64,000 nt of DNA, taken from positions 11,739 through 75,738 of the forward strand of contig JAWQFQ010000017.1 of assembly GCA_035967975.1 (NCBI GenBank), read 5' to 3'. The notes beneath the pieces were generated by a model. It did not search any database. It saw only the letters and a list, made by a program, of their open reading frames with translations, and was not told where the DNA came from. How positions within the stretch are numbered: position 1 is the first letter of the stretch; every line of letters starts with the position of its first letter. The position numbers were made by a program, and so were the translations under genes. Of the stretch, positions 52,039-60,751 are shown one piece after another. The DNA is from Scytonema sp035967975. Lineage in GTDB: Bacteria > Cyanobacteriota > Cyanobacteriia > Cyanobacteriales > Nostocaceae.

Positions 52039-52176
52039 GCTTTTACAAATAATTGAGGTCTGCTATATGTGTCGTTTTGAATATAACGAATTTGATAAAA
52101 GTATCTTATAAAAATCTATCTAAGGTGAGAAAAATTTTAGGAGAAGCTTGTTGTAGCTAAAAAAATATCCCAAAAT

Positions 52177-52256
52177 TTCTTGTGGTGCGGGATTGACGCC
52201 CGCCACAAATAGAGGACGGGCGGGGACGCCCGTTCCACAAGATCCACAAGATGGAT
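52177..52256. repeat. GC-rich GGGCG/CGCCC repeat
   Basis: CTTGTGGTGCGGGATTGACG and GACGGGCGGGGACGCCCGTT then CCACAAGATGGATA; shares its right half with 34852-34885. Confidence 0.85.
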
Positions 52257-52329
52257 AACACTGCTCTAGATGCAGAGGACACAAAGATAAGAGTTAGAGA
52301 AATAATGGTAATTTTAGAGCGTGTTGGGT

Positions 52330-52722
52330 TCAGTTAGCTTTACACTGTTCGAGCAGCTGATCTAACAGTTTTCTAGCAGGTTGTGCTTTCGCCAGTGCTG
52401 CTTGATGGTCACTATATGCACGAATGAGACGCGAAAGACCGCTTACACCCGACTTGAGTTGCTCTAGCTCTTCACCACTAACTAGTTCACCATCAAGCAT
52501 CCGTCCAATCAAAGGTTTGATGTCGCCCACTTCCATTCGGACTTTTTGGAGCTTTTCTACCGTACTTAGTAAAGTTTTGAGTGAGTTCAATATCTCGTCG
52601 ATATCCTGAGTATCCTCTGCTGGTTCAGCAGAATTGTTAACTGTCGCCCGATCTTCTGTGTCTGAAACTGAAGGTAATTCCTGTGCAGACGTTTCACTTT
52701 TAATCCCGTTTGCCCGTGGCAT
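52330..52722 (-). CDS. Conserved hypothetical protein, helical
   Basis: A 130-residue protein: an acidic, disordered N-terminus (residues ~1-45) and a helical domain with IDEILNSLKTLLSTVEKLQK, DIKPLIGRMLDGELVSGEEL and LKSGVSGLSRLIRAYSDHQA. No family with known function is recognised. The start is ATG 52722, with GAGG 8 nt upstream; the in-frame TTG one codon earlier is less likely. It lies between the giant kinase and a SRPBCC gene, all on the minus strand. Confidence 0.65.
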   Translation of the reverse strand: MPRANGIKSETSAQELPSVSDTEDRATVNNSAEPAEDTQDIDEILNSLKTLLSTVEKLQKVRMEVGDIKPLIGRMLDGELVSGEELEQLKSGVSGLSRLIRAYSDHQAALAKAQPARKLLDQLLEQCKAN

Positions 52723-52817
52723 CAAAGCTTCCTCAAGAAATTTATTTTAGTTTATCGTCTTATAGGAATGCTGGCTGAAAACCGTTTGAGAACTTTAGCC
52801 AAGGGAGAAGTCAATAA

Positions 52818-53261
52818 TTATTCGCACTCTCTCTTTGTGACGTAGTGTCGATAGCGGAACATCGCTTCTAGCTGTACCTGTACAAGCCATCCACTTATCA
52901 ACTCGACTGGTTGTCCACCAGGGATAGAAAAGGAAACTTCATCCGTCAACCGGGTACTACCATTTTCTGGTTGAAATATGTGTCGATGTACCCAGGAATC
53001 AAATGGTCCGGAAATTTGTTCGTCAGTAAATAGACGGTATTCTTCGTATTCTGTGTGACGTGCTAACCAACGTAATGGCAAGGGTCCCAAGAAAAGACGG
53101 AACTCAGTGATAGCACCCGTCCCAAGCCCACCCTCCCGTCGGAGCACTTGAACTGGTTGCCAAGGTGGGTTGAGCATCTGTAGAACATCAGGTCTTTCAT
53201 GAAATTTCCAAACGACTTCTACCGATGCGTTAATCACTGAAGAGTACTTAAAGTGAAGCAT
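52818..53261 (-). CDS. SRPBCC-family (START-like) ligand-binding protein
   Basis: A 147-residue helix-grip protein: FKYSSVINASVEVVWKFHER, LRREGGLGTGAITEFRLFLG, ISGPFDSWVHRHIFQPENGS and TRLTDEVSFSIPGG. This matches the polyketide-cyclase/dehydrase-like SRPBCC proteins that bind hydrophobic ligands in a cavity. No ligand can be inferred. ATG 53261. Followed upstream (toward higher coordinates) by large heptamer and 21-bp repeat tracts. Confidence 0.85.
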   Translation of the reverse strand: MLHFKYSSVINASVEVVWKFHERPDVLQMLNPPWQPVQVLRREGGLGTGAITEFRLFLGPLPLRWLARHTEYEEYRLFTDEQISGPFDSWVHRHIFQPENGSTRLTDEVSFSIPGGQPVELISGWLVQVQLEAMFRYRHYVTKRECE

Positions 53262-53285
53262 TTCAACAATTTTGACTTTCTATGA

Positions 53286-53371
53286 GGCTAATGGCTAATG
53301 GCTAATGGCTAATGGTTAATGGTTAATGGTTAATGGTTAATGGCTAATGGTTAATGGCTAATGGTTAATAG
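53286..53371. repeat. Heptamer repeat (GGCTAAT/GGTTAAT)
   Basis: About 12 tandem heptamers alternating GGCTAAT and GGTTAAT, the complement of the CCATTAG/CCATTAA tract near 10.8 kb. Confidence 0.95.
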
Positions 53372-53456
53372 CTCATTATACTATTGAATTCTCTTCGTGA
53401 AACAATTGAACTCGTATGCACCCTGTCCAGCAAAATTAACAACAATTAACAATTAA

Positions 53457-53606
53457 CAATCAGCACTTAGCCATTAACAATCAGCACTTAGCCATTAACA
53501 ATCAGCACTTAGCCATTAGCAATCAGCACTTAGCCATTAACAATCAGCACTTAGCCATTAGCAATCAGCACTTAGCCATTAACAATCAGCACTTAGCCAT
53601 TAGCTA
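53457..53606. repeat. 21-bp tandem repeat, seven units
   Basis: CAATCAGCACTTAGCCATTA plus A or G, repeated seven times without spacers. The unit contains the CCATTAG/CCATTAA heptamer, so it is a higher-order heptamer array (3 x 7 bp). It runs into the last codons and the stop of the radical SAM gene. Confidence 0.95.
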
Positions 53607-55251
53607 TTAACAACCCCTTTTGCAATTCTTTTGGAGATGAACTGAAATGACTGGTAGCATCAGCTAAATGCTTGAGTAGTGTGGACTGGGGTAAGGGTCC
53701 TTGTAAGTGATTCCAAGGTAAGATTTGGTCGGTTTTCCAATTGCTGTAGACGTAAAAATCCAGGTCGGGGATTTCCCCTTTTAGTTGTTTAAAAGCACGT
53801 TTGTAGCTACCCAAAGAATCACCAAAGTTGCGGGTAAGTTCTAAAAGCTGAGATATTCGGCGATCGCCTCTTGATAACAAGGCTTGTATAATTGACCAGT
53901 TGTAACTTTCCGGACGAAAATCAATTCCTTTTGGTTTGAGTTTTTTCTGTAACAATTGCAATCTCTTTTCTGCTTGAGAATTGACCCCAAACCATTGGAA
54001 TGGTGTGTGTGCTTTGGGAACAAAAGTACTGCATCCCAATGTTAATCTCATTCCAGGTGCAGCTTTTTTGATACTGTACATCATAGATATAGTAGCTTCT
54101 AAATCTTCTGATTCTTCACCTGGAATTCCCACCATTCCGTAAAGTTTTAAACTCGACAATCCACCAGCTTTAGCATTGATAGCAGCTTGAATAATTTCAT
54201 CATTTTGCAGCTTTTTGTTAATAATTCGTCGTAAATTTTCAGAACCACTTTCTACAGCAATAGTGAGAGACTTAGTGTCTCTTTTTGCCAAAGTCTCTGC
54301 TAATCGTACAGTGACTGTGTTAGTTCGTACTGAAGCAATACTTAGACGGACATCATCGTATTTAGGCTGGCTGATGTACTCTAGCAAAGCTTCAAATTCT
54401 GGATGCTGAGTTACTGAAGCTCCCAATAATCCCAAACGGTTTGTTACTGATAGTCCTTTTTCTATTGCTGGAATTAACGCTCCTTCAAAGCTAGCGGTTC
54501 TAAAAGGAAGGGTGAGATAACTTGCTAAGCAAAAGCGACACATTTCTGGACAACTTCTCACCACTTCTACCATATAAATATTTTCCCATGCCGCTTTTTC
54601 TGTTACTACCGTTGATGTGGAAAGGATATTTCCTCGGTAAGTCTGTTTTTCAATCACGGTGGGAATGTCTGAAGAAATCGGTTGAATTGATTTTATAGCC
54701 CCATCTGGTGAATGATATTCTACTTCATATAAACTGGGTACATAAATCCCAGGAATTTGTGCTAGTGCTTTCAGTTGAGTTTGGCGATCGCAGTTTCTAA
54801 CGTTTTTATATGCTTCAATAAAATTACCCAGTAAAATTTCGCCATCTCCTAGCAAAATCACATCAAAGAAATCAGCAAACGGTTCAGGGTTAGCTGTGAG
54901 TACAGGACCACCACCAAAAACCAGCGGATGACTATCATTTCTAAAATTTGCCCTAATCGGAATTTCCAAAGATTCTAATAGATTTAAAATATTAGTGTAA
55001 TCCAATTCCCACGACACAGAAAAACCCAATAATTCCGGATTTCTTGGCAGTTCTTCATAAATATCAGTAAATAAACGACTCACCTGTAAATCCGAACGCA
55101 TTGCCAAATTTGCCCATACCACTTGATAGCCAAGACTTGTGATCCCAACCGTGTATTCATTAGGAAAAGCAAAGATAGTAGGGATCGCATCCCGTTCAGG
55201 AGTTGCGGGGGTAAATAAAAGGCGTTCAGTTGTCAATACAGATGAAGTCAC
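53593..55251 (-). CDS. B12-binding-type radical SAM protein
   Basis: A 552-residue enzyme. Residues ~20-170 resemble a cobalamin-binding (Rossmann) domain: EYTVGITSLGYQVVWANLAM, LLGFSVSWELDYTNIL and HPLVFGGGPVLTANPEPFAD. The radical SAM core has CPEMCRFCLASY (C-x3-C-x2-C), IRRIINK-type and GLSSLKLYGMVGIPGEESED segments. The family (COG1032/COG1031 type) methylates or rearranges unknown substrates. The start is GTG 55251. The last residues (LIANG, stop) are encoded by the heptamer repeat. Confidence 0.87.
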   Translation of the reverse strand: MTSSVLTTERLLFTPATPERDAIPTIFAFPNEYTVGITSLGYQVVWANLAMRSDLQVSRLFTDIYEELPRNPELLGFSVSWELDYTNILNLLESLEIPIRANFRNDSHPLVFGGGPVLTANPEPFADFFDVILLGDGEILLGNFIEAYKNVRNCDRQTQLKALAQIPGIYVPSLYEVEYHSPDGAIKSIQPISSDIPTVIEKQTYRGNILSTSTVVTEKAAWENIYMVEVVRSCPEMCRFCLASYLTLPFRTASFEGALIPAIEKGLSVTNRLGLLGASVTQHPEFEALLEYISQPKYDDVRLSIASVRTNTVTVRLAETLAKRDTKSLTIAVESGSENLRRIINKKLQNDEIIQAAINAKAGGLSSLKLYGMVGIPGEESEDLEATISMMYSIKKAAPGMRLTLGCSTFVPKAHTPFQWFGVNSQAEKRLQLLQKKLKPKGIDFRPESYNWSIIQALLSRGDRRISQLLELTRNFGDSLGSYKRAFKQLKGEIPDLDFYVYSNWKTDQILPWNHLQGPLPQSTLLKHLADATSHFSSSPKELQKGLLIANG

Positions 55252-55369
55252 GTTTCTTTATTCCAATTTGCACTTAATAATTCCTATAGCTGACCGCTGA
55301 AAGCTGAATGCTGACCGCTTACTGACAACTATCTCTATACTAACAGATGGAGTTTTAAGTTTTTCAGAA

Positions 55370-55630
55370 TTATCTCGATTTATATTTTATTTTAAGCCCT
55401 AGGATGATGAGATTAAAAACCAAGGTTGTCCCGTTAGCTAAAATAATCGGCAAAGCCCGAAGAGCGATACCGTAAATTAACCATAAAAATACGCCTGTAT
55501 TAAAGGCAATTAACATAATAAGAGAAACATCTTTGGCTGATTTGGTTTTCCACGTTTTCAGCATTTGAGGCAAAAAGGAAAACGTTGTTAGTATTGCGGC
55601 TAACAAGCCTAAAATTGTAATTGAATCCAT
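55370..55630 (-). CDS. SemiSWEET sugar transporter (PQ-loop)
   Basis: An 86-residue, three-helix membrane protein with the PQ-loop FLPQMLKTWKTKSAKDVS and LIMLIAFNTGVFLWLIYGIA. SemiSWEETs dimerise to form a sugar uniporter. ATG 55630. Size and motif order match the family. No sugar-metabolism gene adjoins it. Confidence 0.93.
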   Translation of the reverse strand: MDSITILGLLAAILTTFSFLPQMLKTWKTKSAKDVSLIMLIAFNTGVFLWLIYGIALRALPIILANGTTLVFNLIILGLKIKYKSR

Positions 55631-55654
55631 TTAGATGCAACCTTGATATCTATA

Positions 55655-55878
55655 CTAAATTAACTTTTCTATCCGTAACAATTCTTCAATTCCATCTATC
55701 AAGATATTAGCTTTACCAATGATACTTTGGTCGCCAAACGGATAAGCAATACAACAAATTCGGATAAATTATCAGCAAGATTGGCTGTTTGGGAACCTGC
55801 TAAAGTAATTGCGATGACTTGTGGAAATTTGCTAAACTCTAAGGCTATAGCTTGAAGTAGGGAATTATTTATAGCCAT
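55655..55878 (-). pseudogene. Nucleotidyltransferase-like gene remnant
   Basis: Minus-strand reading gives MAINNSLLQAIALEFSKFPQ, then VIAITLAGSQTANLADNLSE, which resembles the G-S-x-A-x-G-x-A-D-x-x-S-D motif of nucleotidyltransferases. A shift of frame follows, leading to GDQSIIGKANILIDGIEELL and a stop. The catalytic Asp pair and most of the protein are missing, so it is decayed. Confidence 0.55.
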
Positions 55879-55980
55879 AATTTGTGAATTTACTTCAACG
55901 AATACTTGTGAAGTATAACAACCAATAAGAGAAAAAAGTAATAGTGCGTTAGCGAACTATAACGCTCCCTACTAACGCAT

Positions 55981-56093
55981 CAGAAATCGCAAAAACCCGG
56001 TTTCTTCGCGGATGATAAATGAAAAATTAGCCTTTTCAACGACAGAAACCGATTTTTTTTGTCCAACGAGTGAATACTGTACCGACGCTCTAG
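55981..56093. repeat. MITE copy, one end decayed
   Basis: Right terminal repeat ACTGTACCGACGCTCTAG (56076-56093) equals the left terminal repeat of the 36331 element read in reverse. Core AAAAACCCGGTTTCTTCGCG present; the other terminal repeat is degraded. It lies just after the aroC stop. Confidence 0.8.
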
Positions 56094-56111
56094 CACTTTG
56101 TGTAAACTAGA

Positions 56112-57200
56112 CTAGTATAAATGACATTGCCCATGATGCCGCAACAGGTGGTCACATAACACGATCGCCACCATTGCTTCAACCATTGGAACTGCACGAG
56201 GTAAGACACAAGGGTCATGGCGTCCTTTAGCTGCTAAAATGGTTTCTTCACCCTCATTCGTGACTGTACGCTGCTCTTTTCTAATAGTTGCTGTGGGCTT
56301 AAATGCTACACGCAGAATGATATTTTCTCCATTCGAGATACCGCCTTGAATACCTCCAGAACGATTCGTAACAGTGCGGATTTCACCTTGTTCATCAATA
56401 TAAAATTCGTCGTTATGCTCAATACCAGTCAGCAAAGTTCCAGCAAAACCCGATCCAATTTCAAAGCCTTTACTTGCTGGGAGGGACATGACACCTTTAG
56501 CAATATCGGCTTCTAATTTATCAAAAACCGGAGAACCCAAACCTTTAGGGACATTTCGAGCGACACATTCCACGACACCACCAACAGAATCTCCTTGTCT
56601 ACCGATTTGTTCTATCAATTCAATCATCCGTTCTGCACAATCAGTATCAGGACAACGGACGATGTTACTTTCCACTTGCTCTAGAGTCACAGTGTTAGCG
56701 TCAATCGTGCCTTCTAAATCTTTGATACGCTTGACGTAACCGATAATTTCAACATTGGCGACTTGACGGAGAATCTTTTTGGCGATCGCACCAGCAGCAA
56801 CTCGTCCAATCGTTTCTCTCGCTGATGACCTACCCCCACCTTGCCAATTCCGGATACCATATTTTGCATCATAAGTAGCATCAGCATGAGAGGGACGATA
56901 TTTGAGAGCCATCTCATCATAATCCTGGGGGCGAGTGTCTTTGTTCCGCACCAAGATTGATATTGGCGTTCCCAAAGTCTTTCCCTCAAATACCCCAGAC
57001 AAAATTTCGCAGGAGTCTGCTTCTTTACGAGGCGTCGTAATTTTACTTTGTCCAGGACGCCTTCTGTCCAGTTCTACTTGAATTTCTTCAGCGGAGATTT
57101 CCAGTCGTGGCGGACAACCATCAATCACGACCCCGACACCACCCCCGTGGGATTCACCGAAAGTATTGACACGAAACAAATGTCCAAAAGTATTGCCCAT
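56112..57200 (-). CDS. aroC: Chorismate synthase AroC
   Basis: Last step of the shikimate pathway: 5-enolpyruvylshikimate-3-phosphate to chorismate, requiring reduced FMN. Full length (362 residues). Signatures: GESHGGGVGVVIDGCPP, RRRPGQSKITTPRKE, YRPSHADATYDAKYG, GGGRSSARETIGRVAAGA and GIQGGISNGENI. ATG at 57198-57200. It provides chorismate for Phe, the substrate of the PAL encoded at 31157, though no linkage is implied. Confidence 0.97.
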   Translation of the reverse strand: MGNTFGHLFRVNTFGESHGGGVGVVIDGCPPRLEISAEEIQVELDRRRPGQSKITTPRKEADSCEILSGVFEGKTLGTPISILVRNKDTRPQDYDEMALKYRPSHADATYDAKYGIRNWQGGGRSSARETIGRVAAGAIAKKILRQVANVEIIGYVKRIKDLEGTIDANTVTLEQVESNIVRCPDTDCAERMIELIEQIGRQGDSVGGVVECVARNVPKGLGSPVFDKLEADIAKGVMSLPASKGFEIGSGFAGTLLTGIEHNDEFYIDEQGEIRTVTNRSGGIQGGISNGENIILRVAFKPTATIRKEQRTVTNEGEETILAAKGRHDPCVLPRAVPMVEAMVAIVLCDHLLRHHGQCHLY

Positions 57201-57374
57201 GATGTTGAGAACTTATCATCAAGCGCCTGCATTTTACCTAATAGTATTTTCGCACTCTCACACCAAAAATGATATGATTGCCGTTTACTGATTTCTGCGA
57301 GTTTTTTCGATTTAAAAGAGATAAAACCTCGCCCGTGCTACTGTGCAGATTAAAACCGCAACACCCTAGACATA

Positions 57375-57409
57375 AGAAACCCGGTATCTTTAAGATACCG
57401 GGTTTCTAG
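57375..57409. repeat. AAACCCGG palindrome, copy 9
   Basis: AGAAACCCGGTATCTT and AAGATACCGGGTTTCTAG, perfect arms, 61 nt after the psbA stop on the minus strand; a plausible psbA terminator ahead of aroC. Confidence 0.95.
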
Positions 57410-57469
57410 ACCTTCTATCTATTCTTACCTATCTCAGAGACGTGCTGATAACACACTCCTCTGTAGTTA

Positions 57470-58552
57470 CTAACCGTTGATAGCAGGAGCGCTGATAGCA
57501 ACAGGAGCAACTTCAGCAGAAGCCAAGTCAAGGGGGAAGTTGTGAGCGTTGCGCTCGTGCATTACTTCCATACCCAGGTTGGCGCGGTTAAGTACATCTG
57601 CCCAGGTTCCAATCACTTGACCTTGAGAGTCAATGACAGACTGGTTGAAGTTGAATCCGTTCAGGTTGAACGCCATGGTGCTGATACCAAGTGCGGTGAA
57701 CCAGATTCCTACTACTGGCCATGCAGCCAAGAAGAAGTGCAGTGAACGGGAGTTGTTGAAGGACGCGTATTGGAAGATGAGGCGACCGAAGTAACCGTGT
57801 GCAGCAACGATGTTGTAGGTCTCTTCTTCTTGTCCAAACTTGTAACCGTAGTTCTGAGACTCGGTCTCAGTTGTTTCACGAACCAAGGAGGAAGTAACCA
57901 GTGAACCGTGCATTGCACTGAACAAGCTACCACCGAATACACCTGCTACACCGAGTTGGTGGAAGGGGTGCATCAGGATGTTGTGCTCAGCTTGGAACAC
58001 GAACATGAAGTTGAAGGTACCGGAAATACCCAAAGGCATACCATCGGAGAAAGAACCTTGACCGATTGGGTAGATCAAGAAGACTGCTGCAGCAGAAGCT
58101 AAAGGCGCAGAGTATGCTACACATATCCAAGGACGCATTCCCAAGCGGTAGGACAATTCCCACTGACGACCTAGGTAGCAGAAGCAACCAATCAAGAAGT
58201 GGAATACTACCAACTGGTAAGGACCACCGTTGTAGAGCCACTCATCTAAAGAAGCCGCTTCCCAGATGGGGTAGAAGTGGAGACCAATTGCGTTGGAAGA
58301 AGGAACAACTGCACCAGAGATGATGTTGTTTCCGTAGATTAAAGAACCTGCAACAGGCTCGCGGATACCGTCGATGTCTACAGGAGGTGCTGCGACGAAT
58401 GCGATGATAAAACAGGTTGTAGCGGCGAGAAGGGTGGGAATCATCAGTACACCGAACCAACCGATGTAAACGCGGTTGTCAGTGCTGGTAATCCACTCGC
58501 AGAACCGCTCCCATACGTTAGCGCTTTCGCGACGTTGTAAGGTTGTGGTCAT
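57470..58552 (-). CDS. psbA: Photosystem II D1 protein, canonical form
   Basis: A 360-residue D1 with the standard residues Gly80 (ISGAVVPSS), Phe158 (AVFLIYP), Pro173 (DGMPLG), Thr286 (IWFTALG) and Gln130 (YLGRQWE). Gln130 marks the D1:1-like form, while high-light D1:2 forms carry Glu. Mn ligands Asp170, Glu189, His332, Glu333, Asp342 and the processing site Ala344 are present. ATG at 58552. Promoter at 58623-58651. Codon use differs from the D1' copy (more G/C-ending codons), consistent with high expression. Confidence 0.97.
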   Translation of the reverse strand: MTTTLQRRESANVWERFCEWITSTDNRVYIGWFGVLMIPTLLAATTCFIIAFVAAPPVDIDGIREPVAGSLIYGNNIISGAVVPSSNAIGLHFYPIWEAASLDEWLYNGGPYQLVVFHFLIGCFCYLGRQWELSYRLGMRPWICVAYSAPLASAAAVFLIYPIGQGSFSDGMPLGISGTFNFMFVFQAEHNILMHPFHQLGVAGVFGGSLFSAMHGSLVTSSLVRETTETESQNYGYKFGQEEETYNIVAAHGYFGRLIFQYASFNNSRSLHFFLAAWPVVGIWFTALGISTMAFNLNGFNFNQSVIDSQGQVIGTWADVLNRANLGMEVMHERNAHNFPLDLASAEVAPVAISAPAING

Positions 58553-58596
58553 ATGTCGTTATAAGTGCTTTGTTTGACTACTATGTATGTTTCGCA

Positions 58597-58616
58597 AAAG
58601 GTAATTTTTTACCTTT
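58597..58616 (-). promoter_or_regulatory. Leader hairpin of psbA
   Basis: AAAGGTAA, TTTT loop, TTACCTTT, located right at the predicted transcript 5' end. Such 5' hairpins often stabilise psbA mRNA. Confidence 0.6.
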
Positions 58617-58622
58617 GTATTT

Positions 58623-58651
58623 ATACTAGTATCTGTATTGCATTTTGTAAA
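58623..58651 (-). promoter_or_regulatory. Sigma70-type promoter of psbA
   Basis: On the minus strand -35 TTTACA (58646-58651), 17-bp spacer, -10 TAGTAT (58623-58628). The predicted start is near 58616, giving a ~64-nt leader. Confidence 0.7.
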
Positions 58652-58742
58652 GTCCTTTTAAGAAAAATCTTCTTTGAGTCATAATAAATTTTTTGCTACC
58701 TGAGTCTGAGAAAAGGATTTGCCACACCCCACACCCTACACC

Positions 58743-59780
58743 CTAGTTCCATTGCAGAGCTGACACTGCTTGTTCGATATCGATAGCTAAATACTTATCT
58801 ATAGGAGCATACATCCAAAATAGTGAGGGCTGGGAGTTGTAGTTATTTTTCTGAAATCCCACAGATGAAGCCAAGTGTTCATCTCCAGGAAGTGCTGCAA
58901 TTGTATGCATATCGCAAAGGTTAGGAAAGTCAGCTTGTACCCGAATGAGTGTCTGTTTGACATCCTCTAAGAATTGCGTAATACTTCTTCGCTGCTTGTA
59001 AGGAGTATCGATTAACCAAACCCTTACATATATAGATGTACAATTTAGGTCTCCCGGTTGAGCAATTTTGATTGGGTCTGTTTCCTTTGCAGAGCTAAGA
59101 AGGAACATACTTTTACGAGGGGGAAGGAAGAAATTTTTTTCAGATTCCTTGGCTGTAGGATGGAGGGCGTAAAACCCAACAGGATACTCGTTATCACACC
59201 GACGCAGTACCCGCATACCAGTAGGATATTCATGTGCCCAGCTACGAAGTATTTTGGCAATTCTATGGGGAACAGGAGTGGTTTTTTTATTTAGGCTCAA
59301 AATACCAGCTATAAAATTCGCAACGGGAATGGTGTCAATACGGGGATTGAACTCGTCTGTCATCAACTGCACGGATTCTACAGCACTGGAAGATTCCTGG
59401 GGATTTAATGGTAAAGACCGAATGCGAATACAAGTGCTGTTACCATCAAAGTCTTTTTCAATCAATCCCAAAGCTACCAATTGATCGATCATCATACCTG
59501 CTGCACGCTCACTTCCCCGCCCATTGTTTTGTTGAGCGTAGAAAATTTCATATGCTTCTCGATGGGTACAGGGAACAAACCCTTCCGGTATTTCTAATTG
59601 AGTTAAAGGTCTTTGTAAGCGCTTACCCACTTCCTCCTGCTGTTTGAGAAGTAAGTAAGCCCATAATTTAATAAAATATTCAGCCCGACGACGCGTGACA
59701 CCAACTCGTCCCCTCAGAAGAGAAACGTACTTGTGCTGTTGCTCGACTGGAAACCATTGATTAATGCTTTCTGGGTTCAT
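58743..59780 (-). CDS. Protein of unknown function, 345 residues
   Basis: I do not recognise the family. The N-terminal half (YFIKLWAYLLLKQQEEVGKR, CTHREAYEIFYAQQNNGRGS, ERAAGMMIDQLVALGLIEKD) looks like a helical, possibly winged-helix, DNA-binding region with CIRIRSLPL as a wing. The C-terminal half is alpha/beta (CTSIYVRVWLIDTPYKQRRS, FPNLCDMHTIAALPGD). ATG 59780, with GGAAG 6 nt upstream. It is divergent from the PAS-LuxR gene, ~255 bp apart. Its role may be regulatory, but this is inference. Confidence 0.6.
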   Translation of the reverse strand: MNPESINQWFPVEQQHKYVSLLRGRVGVTRRRAEYFIKLWAYLLLKQQEEVGKRLQRPLTQLEIPEGFVPCTHREAYEIFYAQQNNGRGSERAAGMMIDQLVALGLIEKDFDGNSTCIRIRSLPLNPQESSSAVESVQLMTDEFNPRIDTIPVANFIAGILSLNKKTTPVPHRIAKILRSWAHEYPTGMRVLRRCDNEYPVGFYALHPTAKESEKNFFLPPRKSMFLLSSAKETDPIKIAQPGDLNCTSIYVRVWLIDTPYKQRRSITQFLEDVKQTLIRVQADFPNLCDMHTIAALPGDEHLASSVGFQKNNYNSQPSLFWMYAPIDKYLAIDIEQAVSALQWN

Positions 59781-60035
59781 CTCCGACTTCCAAAATCCGA
59801 ATGCGTTTTGTCAAATCACTTCACGTAGATAAAATCAAAAAAAACTTCACCCTACTTCAGTCCTATTCTATACGCTTCAACATATAAAAATTAACTTCTA
59901 CGCCGTTGGTTAGCTTACAGCTTACGGCATAGACACTACATGACCCGAAAAATGAAAATGCAGTTAAGTGCTAAGTGAATTTTGGCGCTTTGCTCGCTTT
60001 TAATATGCTTACTTAATTTATGGAGGATATAGATT

Positions 60036-60665
60036 ATGTGCTTTACACCTGAAGAAGTAAATGATAACACCACTCCTATCCAAAAAGAAAAATTTAATCA
60101 ACAAAACACCAACACTGAAAAGTGGTATCCTGAATCACAGGTTTATCTACTGCAAGCTGTTATTGAAGGCTTTGTAGATGGTATCTTAATCCTGACAGAT
60201 TGGGGTGAGTTGCTTCATGTTAATGAATGCGCCCGCCAAATATGCCGACAATTAAGGCGAGAGGGAAATTCCACTGATGCAGTACCAAAGGACATTTGGC
60301 GTGTTTGTCAATCCTTAATGGATAGCCGGGAATTGTTTCCGAGAGAAAAAATTGTCATTGAGTCAGAAATAGAAACCGATCGCACAGTAAAATTGCGTAT
60401 ACGGGCAAGATGGTTGTCACTCCAAAACAGCGAGCAGACTTACATTTTAGTGATTTTGGAAGACCGCAATCTGACTAATCAAAGCATGGCATTATCTGAC
60501 GCCAAAAAATATGGACTAACCGAGCGTGAAGCAGAAGTTTGGCTCTTGCGTCAAACCAACCTTTCATACAGAGAAATTGCAGAGCGACTTTACATTACTA
60601 TCAATACTGTCAAAAAGCACCTAAAAAACATTTACGCTAAGCAGCAGGAGATACTATGGTTGTAA
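60036..60665 (+). CDS. PAS-LuxR transcriptional regulator
   Basis: A 209-residue regulator. An N-terminal PAS domain (~residues 30-145: LLQAVIEGFVDGILILTDWG, HVNECARQICRQLR, QTYILVILEDRNL) is followed by a LuxR helix-turn-helix (~150-205: YGLTEREAEVWLLRQTNLSY, REIAERLYITINTVKKHLKN). This order is common in cyanobacterial one-component sensors. ATG 60036 after GGAGG 9 nt upstream. The next gene is cofG, 86 bp downstream on the same strand, a possible target or operon partner. Confidence 0.9.
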   Translation: MCFTPEEVNDNTTPIQKEKFNQQNTNTEKWYPESQVYLLQAVIEGFVDGILILTDWGELLHVNECARQICRQLRREGNSTDAVPKDIWRVCQSLMDSRELFPREKIVIESEIETDRTVKLRIRARWLSLQNSEQTYILVILEDRNLTNQSMALSDAKKYGLTEREAEVWLLRQTNLSYREIAERLYITINTVKKHLKNIYAKQQEILWL

Positions 60666-60751
60666 TTTGGCAACAAATGGTGTAATGGATGTAACGGATA
60701 AGATATTGGCAGGATGGACACATTAACTATCCCCTTATCTCTAAATTTACT

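Larger units (their letters stand above)
51751..52329. other. 579-bp intergenic region, repeats only
   Basis: Contains a MITE fragment (51943-52038) and a GC-rich element (52177-52256). The kinase promoter should lie near 51751-51900; AT-rich DNA is present but no clear -35/-10 pair was identified. Confidence 0.75.

Noticed and set aside
53457..53606. Possible CRISPR array
   Set aside because: The 21-bp units are directly adjacent with no unique spacers, and the repeat is built of heptamers found elsewhere as plain tandem tracts.
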